Source of the DNA: Microbacterium invictum | Lineage (GTDB): Bacteria > Actinomycetota > Actinomycetes > Actinomycetales > Microbacteriaceae | DNA length: 64,000 bases | NCBI RefSeq assembly: GCF_034421375.1 | Contig: NZ_CP139779.1 | Span: 1,860,001 to 1,924,000, forward strand | Direction: 5' to 3' | Shown here: one piece after another, positions 19,838-30,108 of the stretch | How positions within the stretch are numbered: position 1 is the first letter of the stretch | How the letters are laid out: the number at the start of each line of letters is the position of its first letter | Made by a program: the position numbers and the translations under genes | The notes under the pieces: model-generated | Seen by the model: the letters and a program-made list of their open reading frames with translations, nothing else | Databases searched by the model: none | Told to the model about the DNA's origin: nothing

Positions 19838-21147
19838 CCCCCGTCCTCCTCCTCCTTCTCGCGCTCGTCCTGGTGGCCTTCGGCGCCCTCATGGCCTCGA
19901 TCGACGCCGCCCTCGGGGTGACGTCCCGCGGCGATCTCGCCGAGCTCGCCGAGCAGTCGCCCCGGAACGCCACCTCGCTCCGCCGGATCGCCGCCGATCC
20001 CGATGCCCACGCGACCGCGGTGGTCTTCATCCGTGTTCTCGCCGAGACGGGTGCTGCGGTGCTCGTGACGGTGTCGTTCGTCATCCTCTTCGGCAGCATC
20101 CCCTGGGCCATCGTGGCGGCGATCGTGCTCATGACCGGGATCTCATTCGTGCTGGTCGGCGCCAGCCCTCGCGGTGTCGGCCGCCGTCATGCTCGCGGCC
20201 TGCTCCGAGGCGCCGCACCGGTCATCCGCGGCGCGCGCCTCGTGCTCGGACCCCTCGCCCACGGACTCGTGGTGCTCGGCAATCGGGTGACTCCCGGCGC
20301 GCCTCGCGGCGCCTCCTTCGCCTCCGAAGAGCAGCTGCTCAGCATCGTCGACGAGGCGGCATCCCACGATCTGATCGAGCAGGACGACCGCGATCTCATC
20401 CACTCGGTGTTCGACTTCACCGACACCTTCGTCCGCGCGGTCATGGTGCCGCGCACCGACATGGTCACCGTCGAGGCCACCACCTCCACCCGCGAGGCGA
20501 TGCAGGTCTTCCTCGATAAGGGCGTCTCACGTGTGCCCCTCGTCGACGAGGACGCCGACGACGTGGTCGGGGTGCTGTACCTCAAAGACCTCGTGCAGTT
20601 CGGGTTCCGCGACGAATCCGGCTGGCGCGACGCGCCGGTCACGCGCATCGCCCGAAAGGCCGTGTTCGTCCCCGAGTCGATGCGCGCCGAGACGCTGCTC
20701 CAGCAGATGAAGCGGGATGCGGTGCACGTCTGCCTCGTCGTCGACGAGTACGGCGGCGTCTCGGGCCTTGTCACGCTCGAGGACATCATCGAAGAACTCG
20801 TGGGAGAGATCTCCGACGAGTACGACCCCCGCGCCGACGAGGTCGTCGAGGTCGATCCCGGCCGCTACCGGGTCAGTGCCCGGCTGGGTCTGGACACGGT
20901 GGGGGACCTGTTCGGGATCGAACTGGAGGACGAGGACGTCGATTCGATCGGCGGCCTCCTGGGCAAGGCGCTGGGGCAGGTGCCGCAGCCCGGTGCGACC
21001 GCCGAGTATCTCGGGCTCGTGATGACGGGCGGCACGTCCCGGGGGCGCGGGCGCGGGCTCGCCACCGTCTTCGTCGAGCGCACCGACGAGGCCGACGCGC
21101 GGGAGCGGGAGCGCGAGCACACTGAACGGGAAGCAGGAGCACGATGA
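19834..21147 (+). CDS. CNNM/CorC-type hemolysin-family transporter protein with CBS pair
   Basis: Membrane protein of 437 residues. N-terminal CNNM (DUF21) region with three to four helices (about 1-140), then two CBS domains (about 205-335, RAVMVPRTDMVTV; VCLVVDEYGGVSGLVTLEDIIEELVG) and a CorC/HlyC-associated domain. Related proteins act in magnesium or cobalt efflux; the substrate here is inferred. ATG 19834 overlaps the ybeY stop (ATGA) and the gene overlaps era by 4 nt, so translation is coupled along the operon. Confidence 0.9.
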   Translation: MTPVLLLLLALVLVAFGALMASIDAALGVTSRGDLAELAEQSPRNATSLRRIAADPDAHATAVVFIRVLAETGAAVLVTVSFVILFGSIPWAIVAAIVLMTGISFVLVGASPRGVGRRHARGLLRGAAPVIRGARLVLGPLAHGLVVLGNRVTPGAPRGASFASEEQLLSIVDEAASHDLIEQDDRDLIHSVFDFTDTFVRAVMVPRTDMVTVEATTSTREAMQVFLDKGVSRVPLVDEDADDVVGVLYLKDLVQFGFRDESGWRDAPVTRIARKAVFVPESMRAETLLQQMKRDAVHVCLVVDEYGGVSGLVTLEDIIEELVGEISDEYDPRADEVVEVDPGRYRVSARLGLDTVGDLFGIELEDEDVDSIGGLLGKALGQVPQPGATAEYLGLVMTGGTSRGRGRGLATVFVERTDEADAREREREHTEREAGAR

Positions 21148-22061
21148 CCGCCGACCCCTCCGATCAGACGACCCCCTCGCGGTCCGGTTTCGTGACCTTC
21201 GTCGGTCGCCCCAACGTCGGGAAGTCCACCCTCATGAACGCTCTGGTCGGGGAGAAGATCGCGATCACGAGCGAGAAGCCCCAGACCACGCGCCGCGCGA
21301 TCCGCGGCATCGTCAACCGCCCGGGCGGCCAGCTCGTGATCGTCGACACCCCCGGCATCCACAAGCCCCGGACGCTCCTGGGACAGCGGCTCAACGACCT
21401 CGTCGACGACGTGCTCGGCGACGTGGACGTGATCGGCTTCTGCGTCCCCGCCACCGATCCGGTCGGCCCCGGAGATCGACGCATCGCGGCGTCGCTCTCG
21501 GGGTACCCCCGCGCGAGGAAGATCGCACTCGTCACCAAGATCGACGCGGCCACCCGCGAGCAGGTCACCGAGAGGCTGATGGAGGTCGACGCGCTGCGCG
21601 AGGACTGGGCGGCCGTCATCCCGCTCTCCGCCCTCACCCGGACGCAGCTCGACGTCCTCAGCGACGAGGTGCTTGCCCTCCTGCCGGAGGGACCAACGCT
21701 CTACCCCGACGACGTGGTCACCGACGAGTCGATCGACGACCGCGTGGCGGAGATCATCCGGGAAGCAGCCCTGGAGGGGGTGCGGGACGAACTGCCGCAC
21801 TCCATCGCGGTGGTCGTCCAGGACATCGCACCCCGCGAGGACAGCGACCTGACCGACGTCTTCGCCGACATCGTCGTCGAGCGCGACAGCCAGAAGGCGA
21901 TCATCATCGGCCACCGCGGTTCTCGGCTGCGGGATGTCGGTGCCCGCGCCCGGGCGCAGATCGAGCCGCTGCTGGGCACGCGCGTGTACCTCTCCCTGCA
22001 CGTGCGCATCGCCAAGGAGTGGCAACGCGACCCGAAGCAGCTGCGGCGTCTGGGTTTCTGA
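21144..22061 (+). CDS. era: GTPase Era (30S assembly)
   Basis: Ras-like GTPase with KH domain that binds the 3' end of 16S rRNA; 305 residues. GRPNVGKST (G1), DTPGIH (G3), TKID (G4) and a C-terminal KH domain with IIIGHRGSRLRDVGARAR. It is the last gene of the phoH-ybeY-corC-era operon. Its stop lies only 6 nt before the -10 box of the leuA leader. Confidence 0.97.
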   Translation: MTADPSDQTTPSRSGFVTFVGRPNVGKSTLMNALVGEKIAITSEKPQTTRRAIRGIVNRPGGQLVIVDTPGIHKPRTLLGQRLNDLVDDVLGDVDVIGFCVPATDPVGPGDRRIAASLSGYPRARKIALVTKIDAATREQVTERLMEVDALREDWAAVIPLSALTRTQLDVLSDEVLALLPEGPTLYPDDVVTDESIDDRVAEIIREAALEGVRDELPHSIAVVVQDIAPREDSDLTDVFADIVVERDSQKAIIIGHRGSRLRDVGARARAQIEPLLGTRVYLSLHVRIAKEWQRDPKQLRRLGF

Positions 22062-22067
22062 GCCTGC

Positions 22068-22073
22068 TACCAT
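22068..22073 (+). promoter_or_regulatory. Probable -10 box of the leuA leader
   Basis: TACCAT placed exactly 6 nt before the ATG of the leader peptide, the same spacing as other leaderless promoters in this window. No convincing -35 is visible. Confidence 0.5.
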
Positions 22074-22079
22074 GGCCGC

Positions 22080-22111
22080 ATGCGCGCCGGCATGCTTCTT
22101 CTCCTTAGCCG

Positions 22112-22133
<22 letters not shown>
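22080..22133 (+). CDS. leuA leader peptide (attenuation peptide)
   Basis: Seventeen-codon frame encoding MRAGMLLLLSRRGEASI. Four consecutive Leu codons, three of them CTT (rare in a genome this GC-rich), are the regulatory run: ribosome stalling here when Leu-tRNA is scarce would change folding of the RNA just downstream. It probably begins on a leaderless transcript. Start ATG 22092 is the alternative. Leu-rich leaders before leuA are known in actinobacteria. Confidence 0.85.
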
Positions 22134-23957
<1,824 letters not shown>

Positions 23958-23964
23958 GGCGGAT

Positions 23965-24651
23965 TCACGTCTTGATGATCGGGATCCCGGTCGTCTCGAC
24001 GGCGACCTTGCGACGGTAGAGCGCGCGCTGCTCGGGCAGTGAGATGTCGAAGATCACCGCGAGGAGGCGGATGACGGCGGTCACCGCGATCCCGATGATC
24101 GCCGCGATGACGAGGTTCGCGCCCAGCGCGTGCACGACGGCCAGTGCGGAGCACCCCACCCCGGCGGCGACCGCATAGAGCGATCCGACGTGCATGATGG
24201 CGATCGGCACGCCCATGAGCATGTCGCGGAGGATGCCGCCGCCCACCGCGGCGCACACCCCGACGAACACCGCAGGCACCACCGGGAGCCCGAGCGCCAG
24301 GGCCTTGCTCGTGCCGAAGGCGCCGAACAGTCCCATCGACAGAGCGTCGAGACCGACGATCACGGCGTTCAGACGCGCGAAGACGCCTGACAGCAGCATC
24401 CCGACGAGGGCGGCGACGGTCGCGGTGAGGAGGTACCAGTTGCTCTGCAGCGTGACCGGGGTGGTGTTCAGCAGCAGGTCGCGGATGAGCCCGCCGCCCA
24501 TCCCCAGCACCACGCCGATGATCGCCACGCCGAGGAAGTCCAGGCGCCGCTGACCGCGGAAGCCCGAGGCGAACAGGGCGCCCTGGATGCCGCCGAGACC
24601 GACCGCGGTCAGGTCTGCCCAGAGCGGAATCACGAAGAGCGGCTCGTCCAC
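23965..24651 (-). CDS. Trimeric intracellular cation channel (TRIC/UPF0126) family membrane protein
   Basis: Predicted integral membrane protein of 228 residues with two homologous glycine-rich halves, each with GMGGGLIRDLLL / AVGGGILRDMLMG, the UPF0126 signature, and about seven helices. Members of the family act as potassium-permeable channels; the physiological role here is unknown. GTG 24651 is the only well-placed start; the frame is open far upstream only as a shadow of recO. Divergent from recO. Confidence 0.9.
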   Translation of the reverse strand: MDEPLFVIPLWADLTAVGLGGIQGALFASGFRGQRRLDFLGVAIIGVVLGMGGGLIRDLLLNTTPVTLQSNWYLLTATVAALVGMLLSGVFARLNAVIVGLDALSMGLFGAFGTSKALALGLPVVPAVFVGVCAAVGGGILRDMLMGVPIAIMHVGSLYAVAAGVGCSALAVVHALGANLVIAAIIGIAVTAVIRLLAVIFDISLPEQRALYRRKVAVETTGIPIIKT

Positions 24652-24687
24652 GCGTCCATTCTGGCCCGGCGGACGCGATAATCGAGT

Positions 24688-25416
24688 GTGCCCACCTATC
24701 GCGACGAGGTCGTGGTCCTGCGGACCCACAAGCTGGGGGAGGCGGACCGCATCGTCACCGCCCTCGGTCGCCGCAGCGGCAAGATCCGCGCCGTCGCGAA
24801 GGGGGTGCGCCGGACCTCTTCCCGGCTGGGCGCACGCCTGGAGCCCTTCATGGTCGCCGATGTGCAGTTCTCGCGCGGCCGTTCGCTCGACATCGTCCAG
24901 CAGGCCGAATCGCTCGGCTCGTACGGCGCCGACATCTCCCAGCACTACGACCGCTACACCGCCGCCCACGCGATGGTCGAGGCGGCCGACCGGCTGAACG
25001 ACCCCGAAGCCGCCACCGCGCACTACCTGCTGCTGGTCGGCGGACTGCGCGCGCTCGCGCGTGGGGATCATGCCGCGCGCAGCATCCTTGATTCCTATCT
25101 TCTCCGCGCCATGGCCCTCGCCGGGTGGGCCCCCGGTCTCGTCGAGTGCGCACGCTGCGGCGCGCCGGCACCGCACGATCAGTTCGTCGCACAGCTCGGG
25201 GGCGTGGTCTGCGCCGCGTGCGCCCCCACCGGCGCCGCGCGCATCGATCCCGCCACGATCGGTCTGCTCACCGCACTCATGGCGGGGGAGTGGGAGATCG
25301 TCGACGCCGCCTCCGCCCACTCCGCGGGTGCCGCGTCGGGGCTCATCGCCGCGTACGCGCAGTGGCATCTCGAGCGCGGCATCCGCTCCCTGCAGCACGT
25401 CGAGGCCGCCCGATGA
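24688..25416 (+). CDS. recO: DNA repair protein RecO
   Basis: RecFOR-pathway mediator that loads RecA and anneals single strands; 242 residues. N-terminal OB fold ([20 protein letters not shown]), helical domain, and a zinc module CARC...CAAC (about 152-176). GTG 24688 follows GATAAT by 5 nt, a near-leaderless start. Its stop overlaps the uppS start (ATGA). Confidence 0.94.
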   Translation: MPTYRDEVVVLRTHKLGEADRIVTALGRRSGKIRAVAKGVRRTSSRLGARLEPFMVADVQFSRGRSLDIVQQAESLGSYGADISQHYDRYTAAHAMVEAADRLNDPEAATAHYLLLVGGLRALARGDHAARSILDSYLLRAMALAGWAPGLVECARCGAPAPHDQFVAQLGGVVCAACAPTGAARIDPATIGLLTALMAGEWEIVDAASAHSAGAASGLIAAYAQWHLERGIRSLQHVEAAR

Positions 25417-26240
25417 CACCGAAGCCCTACACGCACCGCGACACGGTGCCCTACCGACCGCTGGACTGGACCGGGGTGCAGCCGCCGTCGTTCCCGGGGT
25501 CCGTTCCGCGCCATGTCGCGATCGTGATGGACGGCAACGGCCGCTGGGCCAACCGGCGAGGACTCACGCGCGTCGAGGGGCACAAGGCGGGCGAGGAAGT
25601 GCTCCTGGACGTCGTCGCCGGTGCCATCCAGGCCGGAGTGCGGCACCTGAGCGTCTACGCGTTCTCGACGGAGAACTGGGCGCGGTCTCCCGACGAGGTC
25701 CGCTTCCTGATGGGGTACAACCGCGACGTGCTGCACCGTCGCCGCGATCAGCTCAACGAATGGGGCGTGCGGATCCGCTGGGCGGGGCGGAAGCCGCGGC
25801 TGTGGACCTCGGTCATCAAGGAGCTGCAGTTCGCCGAGAAGCTGACCGCCGGCAACGACGTGCTCACCCTGACGATGTGCATCAACTACGGCGGGCGCAT
25901 CGAACTGATCGACGCCATGCGTGCGATCGCCGGCGAGGTCTCCGCAGGGCGCCTTCGACCGTCGGCCATCAATGAGAAGGTCATCCGCCGTCACCTGTAC
26001 CAGCCCGATATGCCCGACGTCGACCTGTTCATCCGCTCCAGCGGCGAGCAGCGGACGTCGAACTTCCTGCTGTGGGAGTCGGCGTACGCCGAGTTCGTCT
26101 TCCTCGACACGCTGTGGCCGGATTTCTCCCGCGAGCACCTGTGGCGGGCGATCGACCTCTACCTCGACCGTGACCGTCGCTTCGGCGGAGCGGTCGATCA
26201 GCCGACATCCGACATCGCCGATCACGATCCGCAGGAATAG
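25413..26240 (+). CDS. uppS: Isoprenyl transferase (undecaprenyl/decaprenyl diphosphate synthase)
   Basis: cis-prenyltransferase of 275 residues that makes the lipid carrier for cell-wall synthesis. Signature MDGNGRWA with catalytic Asp, [10 protein letters not shown], and [15 protein letters not shown] with the diphosphate-binding Arg residues. ATG 25413 overlaps the recO stop by 4 nt. recO-uppS pairing is usual in actinobacteria. Confidence 0.95.
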   Translation: MTPKPYTHRDTVPYRPLDWTGVQPPSFPGSVPRHVAIVMDGNGRWANRRGLTRVEGHKAGEEVLLDVVAGAIQAGVRHLSVYAFSTENWARSPDEVRFLMGYNRDVLHRRRDQLNEWGVRIRWAGRKPRLWTSVIKELQFAEKLTAGNDVLTLTMCINYGGRIELIDAMRAIAGEVSAGRLRPSAINEKVIRRHLYQPDMPDVDLFIRSSGEQRTSNFLLWESAYAEFVFLDTLWPDFSREHLWRAIDLYLDRDRRFGGAVDQPTSDIADHDPQE

Positions 26241-26269
26241 CCGAGCGGACCACGGCGGTTGTGGTCGAT

Positions 26270-26965
26270 ATGACTGAACCCCTCCGGCTCGACGTATGGA
26301 GCGACATCGCCTGCCCCTGGTGCTACATCGGCAAGCGGAACCTCGAAGCTGGTCTCGCGCAGACCCGCGAAGACGGGGACGCCCCCGAGGTCGAGATCGT
26401 CTACCACTCGTACGAGCTGGCCCCCGACACGCCGCCGGACTACGACGGCAGCGAGGTGGACTACCTCGCCGAGCGGAAGGGCGTGAGCCGCGAGCAGGCG
26501 CAGCAGATGATCGATCGCGTGACCGAGGTGGCGAAGGGGTCGGGTCTGGCCTATCGCTACGATCTGCTCCACCACGCCAACACCGGCAAGGCCCACCGGC
26601 TGCTGCACTTCGCCAAAGAGGAGGGGCGGCAGCTCGATCTCGTCGAGCGCCTCATGTCGGCCTACTTCACCGAGGGTCGTCACATCGGCGATGACGACGA
26701 GCTGGTGACGCTGGCCGTGGACGCGGGCCTGGACGCCGGTGCGGCGCGGGACGTGCTGACGACCGACCGGTTCGATGTGGACGTCCGCCGCGACCAGGCG
26801 CAGGCCCAGGCCTACGGCATCACGGGGGTGCCGTTCTACGTCATCGACGGCACCTACGGCGTGTCGGGAGCTCAGCCGCCCGAGGCCTTCGCGCAGATCC
26901 TGCGCCAGGTGTGGTCGGAGCGCCGGTCGGCTGCAGAGACCGAACCCGCTGCCAGCACCGGCTGA
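26270..26965 (+). CDS. DsbA/FrnE-family oxidoreductase
   Basis: Thioredoxin-fold protein of 231 residues with the redox motif CPWC (SDIACPWCYIGKRNLE), a helical insert and cis-Pro loop GVPFYVIDGTYGVSGAQ. No signal peptide, so a cytoplasmic FrnE-like disulfide isomerase or polyketide-type 2-hydroxychromene isomerase relative is likely. ATG 26270 preferred to GTG 26261. Convergent with the glutathione peroxidase gene, 22 bp away. Confidence 0.9.
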   Translation: MTEPLRLDVWSDIACPWCYIGKRNLEAGLAQTREDGDAPEVEIVYHSYELAPDTPPDYDGSEVDYLAERKGVSREQAQQMIDRVTEVAKGSGLAYRYDLLHHANTGKAHRLLHFAKEEGRQLDLVERLMSAYFTEGRHIGDDDELVTLAVDAGLDAGAARDVLTTDRFDVDVRRDQAQAQAYGITGVPFYVIDGTYGVSGAQPPEAFAQILRQVWSERRSAAETEPAASTG

Positions 26966-26987
26966 CGACGAGCCGCCGCCGGGGGTC

Positions 26988-27494
26988 TCAGCGGGCGAGG
27001 TTGGCCTCGATGAGCGAGATGATGGCGGGATCGTCCGGCGTGATGTTCGGACGGAATCGGTGGACCTCGCCGGAGGGCGTGATGAGGAACTTCTCGAAGT
27101 TCCAGATGATCGGTCCCTTCTTCCCCTCGAGGTCCTTGGCCCGCTTCAGCGCCTTGTATACCGGCGCTGCGGCGTTGCCGTTGACCTTCACCTTCTCGTG
27201 GATCGGGAAGGTGACGCCCCAGGTCGTGGAGCAGTATTCGAGGATCTCGTCCATCGAACCCGGCTCCTGACCCATGAACTGGTTGCAGGGGAAGCCCAGC
27301 ACGATGAACCCGCGGTCGCCGTAGGCGCGCTGCAGCTCCTCCAGCTGCTCGTACTGAGGCGCCAGCCCGCACCGCGAGGCGACGTTGACGACCAGGACCA
27401 CCCGGTCGGCGTAATCGCCGAGCGTCGCCGTGCCGCCGTCGGCGGTCGTGAACGGGATGGAACGAAGATCGCTGAGGGTGGCTTCCGAGGTCAT
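26988..27494 (-). CDS. Glutathione peroxidase family (thiol peroxidase)
   Basis: Peroxidase of 168 residues; peroxidatic Cys in NVASRCGLAPQY (Cys, not selenocysteine), with GFPCNQFMGQEPG and WNFEKFLI supplying the rest of the active site. In bacteria without glutathione such enzymes use thioredoxin. ATG 27494 lies 6 nt after TAGCCT on the reverse strand (leaderless). Divergent from dusB. Confidence 0.93.
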   Translation of the reverse strand: MTSEATLSDLRSIPFTTADGGTATLGDYADRVVLVVNVASRCGLAPQYEQLEELQRAYGDRGFIVLGFPCNQFMGQEPGSMDEILEYCSTTWGVTFPIHEKVKVNGNAAAPVYKALKRAKDLEGKKGPIIWNFEKFLITPSGEVHRFRPNITPDDPAIISLIEANLAR

Positions 27495-27551
27495 ATCCCC
27501 AGGCTAAATCCGCTTTCGCGACCCCGGCCGCGAGGATGGGAGAATACAGAG

Positions 27552-28718
27552 GTGTCCCTTGCCGTCGCTCCCGCCCCGACCCTCCGGATCGGTCCGCTGT
27601 CCCTGGACGCACCCGTGGTGCTCGCGCCGATGGCCGGCATCACCAACACCGCGTTCCGCCGGTTGTGCCGCGAGTACGGCGCCGGGCTCTATGTCAGCGA
27701 GATGATCACCTCACGGGCGCTGGTCGAGCGCAACGCCACCACGATGCGGCTGATCACCCACCACGAGTCCGAGGTGCCGCGTTCGATCCAGTTGTACGGC
27801 GTGGATCCCGCCACCGTCGAAGCCGCCGTGCGACTCCTCGTCGAGGAGGACCGGGCAGACCATATCGACCTGAACTTCGGGTGCCCGGTGCCGAAGGTCA
27901 CGCGCAAGGGCGGGGGTGCGGCGCTGCCCTGGAAGCGCGACCTGTTCCGTGACATCGTCACCCGCGCGGCCCGCGCCGGGGGCGACGTCCCGGTGACGGT
28001 GAAGATGCGCAAGGGCATCGACGACGATCACCTCACGTTCCTCGAGGCCGGCCGCATCGCCGAGGACGCCGGCATCTCGGCGGTGGCCCTCCACGCGCGC
28101 ACGGCCTCGCAGTTCTACTCCGGTACCGCCGACTGGGCAGCGGTCAGCGCGCTGAAGGAGGCCGTCACCAGCATCCCGGTCCTCGGGAACGGTGACATCT
28201 GGTCGGCCGAGGACGCGGTGCGCATGATGGCGGAGACCGGATGCGACGGGGTCGTCGTCGGGCGCGGTTGCCTCGGCCGCCCCTGGCTGTTCGGAGACCT
28301 CGCCCGCGCCCTGGGCACGGAGGGAAGCGCCGCCGGGGATCCCGTCGACGCCACCCTCGCGTTCGTCGCCCGCGCCTTCCGACGTCATGCCGAACTGCTC
28401 GTGGAGTTCTTCGAGGACGAGGGCCGCGGCTGCCGCGACATCCGCAAGCACGTCGCCTGGTACTTCAAGGGGTACCCCGTCGGGGGAGACACCCGCGCGA
28501 AGCTCGCGACCGTGTCGACGTTGGACGAGATCGATGCTCTCCTGGCCACCCTCGACCTCGACGCGCCCTACCCCGGAGCGCCCGCCGAAGGGCAGCGCGG
28601 CCGTGCCGGGACGCCCAAGAAACCTGCGCTTCCCGACGGCTGGCTGGACTCCCGCGACATCGGAGCGGCTGCCACCACCGCCCTCGCCGAAGCCGAACTC
28701 GACCACAGCGGTGGCTGA
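27552..28718 (+). CDS. dusB: tRNA-dihydrouridine synthase
   Basis: FMN enzyme reducing uridines in tRNA D-loops; 388 residues. TIM barrel with APMAGITNTAFRRLC, catalytic Cys in NFGCPVPKVTRKGGGAAL, the HARTASQFYSG segment and FMN-binding GNGDIW and VGRGCLGRPW. The frame is open far upstream, but GTG 27552 has a GAGAAT element 6 nt before it and matches family length. The stop overlaps the dgt start by 8 nt. Confidence 0.94.
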   Translation: MSLAVAPAPTLRIGPLSLDAPVVLAPMAGITNTAFRRLCREYGAGLYVSEMITSRALVERNATTMRLITHHESEVPRSIQLYGVDPATVEAAVRLLVEEDRADHIDLNFGCPVPKVTRKGGGAALPWKRDLFRDIVTRAARAGGDVPVTVKMRKGIDDDHLTFLEAGRIAEDAGISAVALHARTASQFYSGTADWAAVSALKEAVTSIPVLGNGDIWSAEDAVRMMAETGCDGVVVGRGCLGRPWLFGDLARALGTEGSAAGDPVDATLAFVARAFRRHAELLVEFFEDEGRGCRDIRKHVAWYFKGYPVGGDTRAKLATVSTLDEIDALLATLDLDAPYPGAPAEGQRGRAGTPKKPALPDGWLDSRDIGAAATTALAEAELDHSGG

Positions 28719-30108
28719 CCCCGTGAGGGTGGGCACCGCACCCGGTCCCGGCGCGCCCGCATCCTGGAACGGCGGCGCGGGGCTCGGGGTCGCCCCCGGT
28801 CGACCGACCGGGTACGACGACGTCGACGCCGAGCGCTTCCACACCGAGACCCACCGGTCCCAGCGCGACGACTTCGCGCGGGACCGCGCTCGGGTGCTCC
28901 ACTCGGCGGCCCTCCGGCGCCTGGCCGCCAAGACGCAGGTGCTCAGTCCCGCCAGCCCCGCGGACTTCGCTCGCAACAGGCTGACGCACTCGCTCGAGGT
29001 CGCGCAGGTCGGCCGCGAACTCGCCACCGCCCTGCGGCTCTCACCCGATGTCGTCGACACCGCGTGCCTCAGCCACGACCTGGGGCATCCCCCCTTCGGC
29101 CACAACGGCGAGCGCGCCCTGAACGACTGGGCGGACGACATCGGGGGCTTCGAGGGGAACGCCCAGACCCTGCGGATCCTGTCGCGACTCGAGCCCAAGG
29201 TCTTCGACCCCGCGGGTCGCAGCGTCGGGTTGAACCTCACCCGCGCGAGCCTGGACGCCACCTGCAAATACCCTTGGACCGCCGATCACCCCTTGCCCGA
29301 TCCCGGGGGTCGGATGAAGTTCGGCGTCTATCCCGACGACGAGCCGGTGTTCCGCTGGATGCGCGAGGGCGCCCCGGGCCGGGTGCGATGCATCGAGGCG
29401 GAGGTGATGGACCTCTCCGACGACATCGCCTACTCCGTCCACGACTTCGAAGACGCCGTGGTCAACGGCTACCTCGACCCGGCTCGGCTGGCAGACCCCG
29501 CCGAGCACGAGGGCCTGCTCACGGCCATCCAGGCCTGGGTGGGGTTCGACTTCGCCCGGGACGAGCTCGCCGATGCGCTCTACCGCCTCATGCGTCTGCC
29601 GGAGTGGATCACAGAGTTCCGCGGAACCCGCCATGACCTCGCGCGGCTGAAGAACCTCACCTCCGACCTCATCGGCCGGTTCGCCCGGGCTGCCACGACG
29701 GCCACCCGCGAGGCGTACGAGACCTCGGTCCTCACCCGGTATCGCGCCCATGTCGTCGTGCCGCGCGTCATCGAGGCCGAGATGGCGGTGCTCAAGGGCA
29801 CCATCGGTGCGACGGTGGTGTCGATCGACGGGCGGAAGGCCCTGTACAAAGAACAGCGTCGCGCGCTCAAGCGCCTCGCCACTGCGCTGTGGGACGAACC
29901 GGCTCACCTCGACGCGATGCATGCCGAGGACTTCTCGGCCGCCGAGAGCGAGGCGGCGCGCCGTCGCGTCATCGTCGACCAGGTCGCGAGTCTCACCGAC
30001 CAGCTCGCGATCGCCTGGCACACCCGGCTGGTGGGCGAGATCGACGCGGCCGCCCTCGGCATCTGGGCTCCGGGGTCGCGACACGCAGCAGCAGACGTGG
30101 ATCGCTGA
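28711..30108 (+). CDS. dgt: Deoxyguanosinetriphosphate triphosphohydrolase-like protein
   Basis: HD-domain dNTPase of 465 residues that releases triphosphate from dGTP or related dNTPs. The metal site is seen in LTHSLEVAQVGRELA (first His), SHDLGHPPFGHNGERAL (HD pair) and DLSDDIAYSVHD (final Asp). Starts GTG 28711 or 28723 are both possible; 28711 gives overlap with dusB. Its TGA shares the A of the dnaG ATG. dusB-dgt-dnaG is a conserved actinobacterial operon. Confidence 0.94.
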   Translation: MADPVRVGTAPGPGAPASWNGGAGLGVAPGRPTGYDDVDAERFHTETHRSQRDDFARDRARVLHSAALRRLAAKTQVLSPASPADFARNRLTHSLEVAQVGRELATALRLSPDVVDTACLSHDLGHPPFGHNGERALNDWADDIGGFEGNAQTLRILSRLEPKVFDPAGRSVGLNLTRASLDATCKYPWTADHPLPDPGGRMKFGVYPDDEPVFRWMREGAPGRVRCIEAEVMDLSDDIAYSVHDFEDAVVNGYLDPARLADPAEHEGLLTAIQAWVGFDFARDELADALYRLMRLPEWITEFRGTRHDLARLKNLTSDLIGRFARAATTATREAYETSVLTRYRAHVVVPRVIEAEMAVLKGTIGATVVSIDGRKALYKEQRRALKRLATALWDEPAHLDAMHAEDFSAAESEAARRRVIVDQVASLTDQLAIAWHTRLVGEIDAAALGIWAPGSRHAAADVDR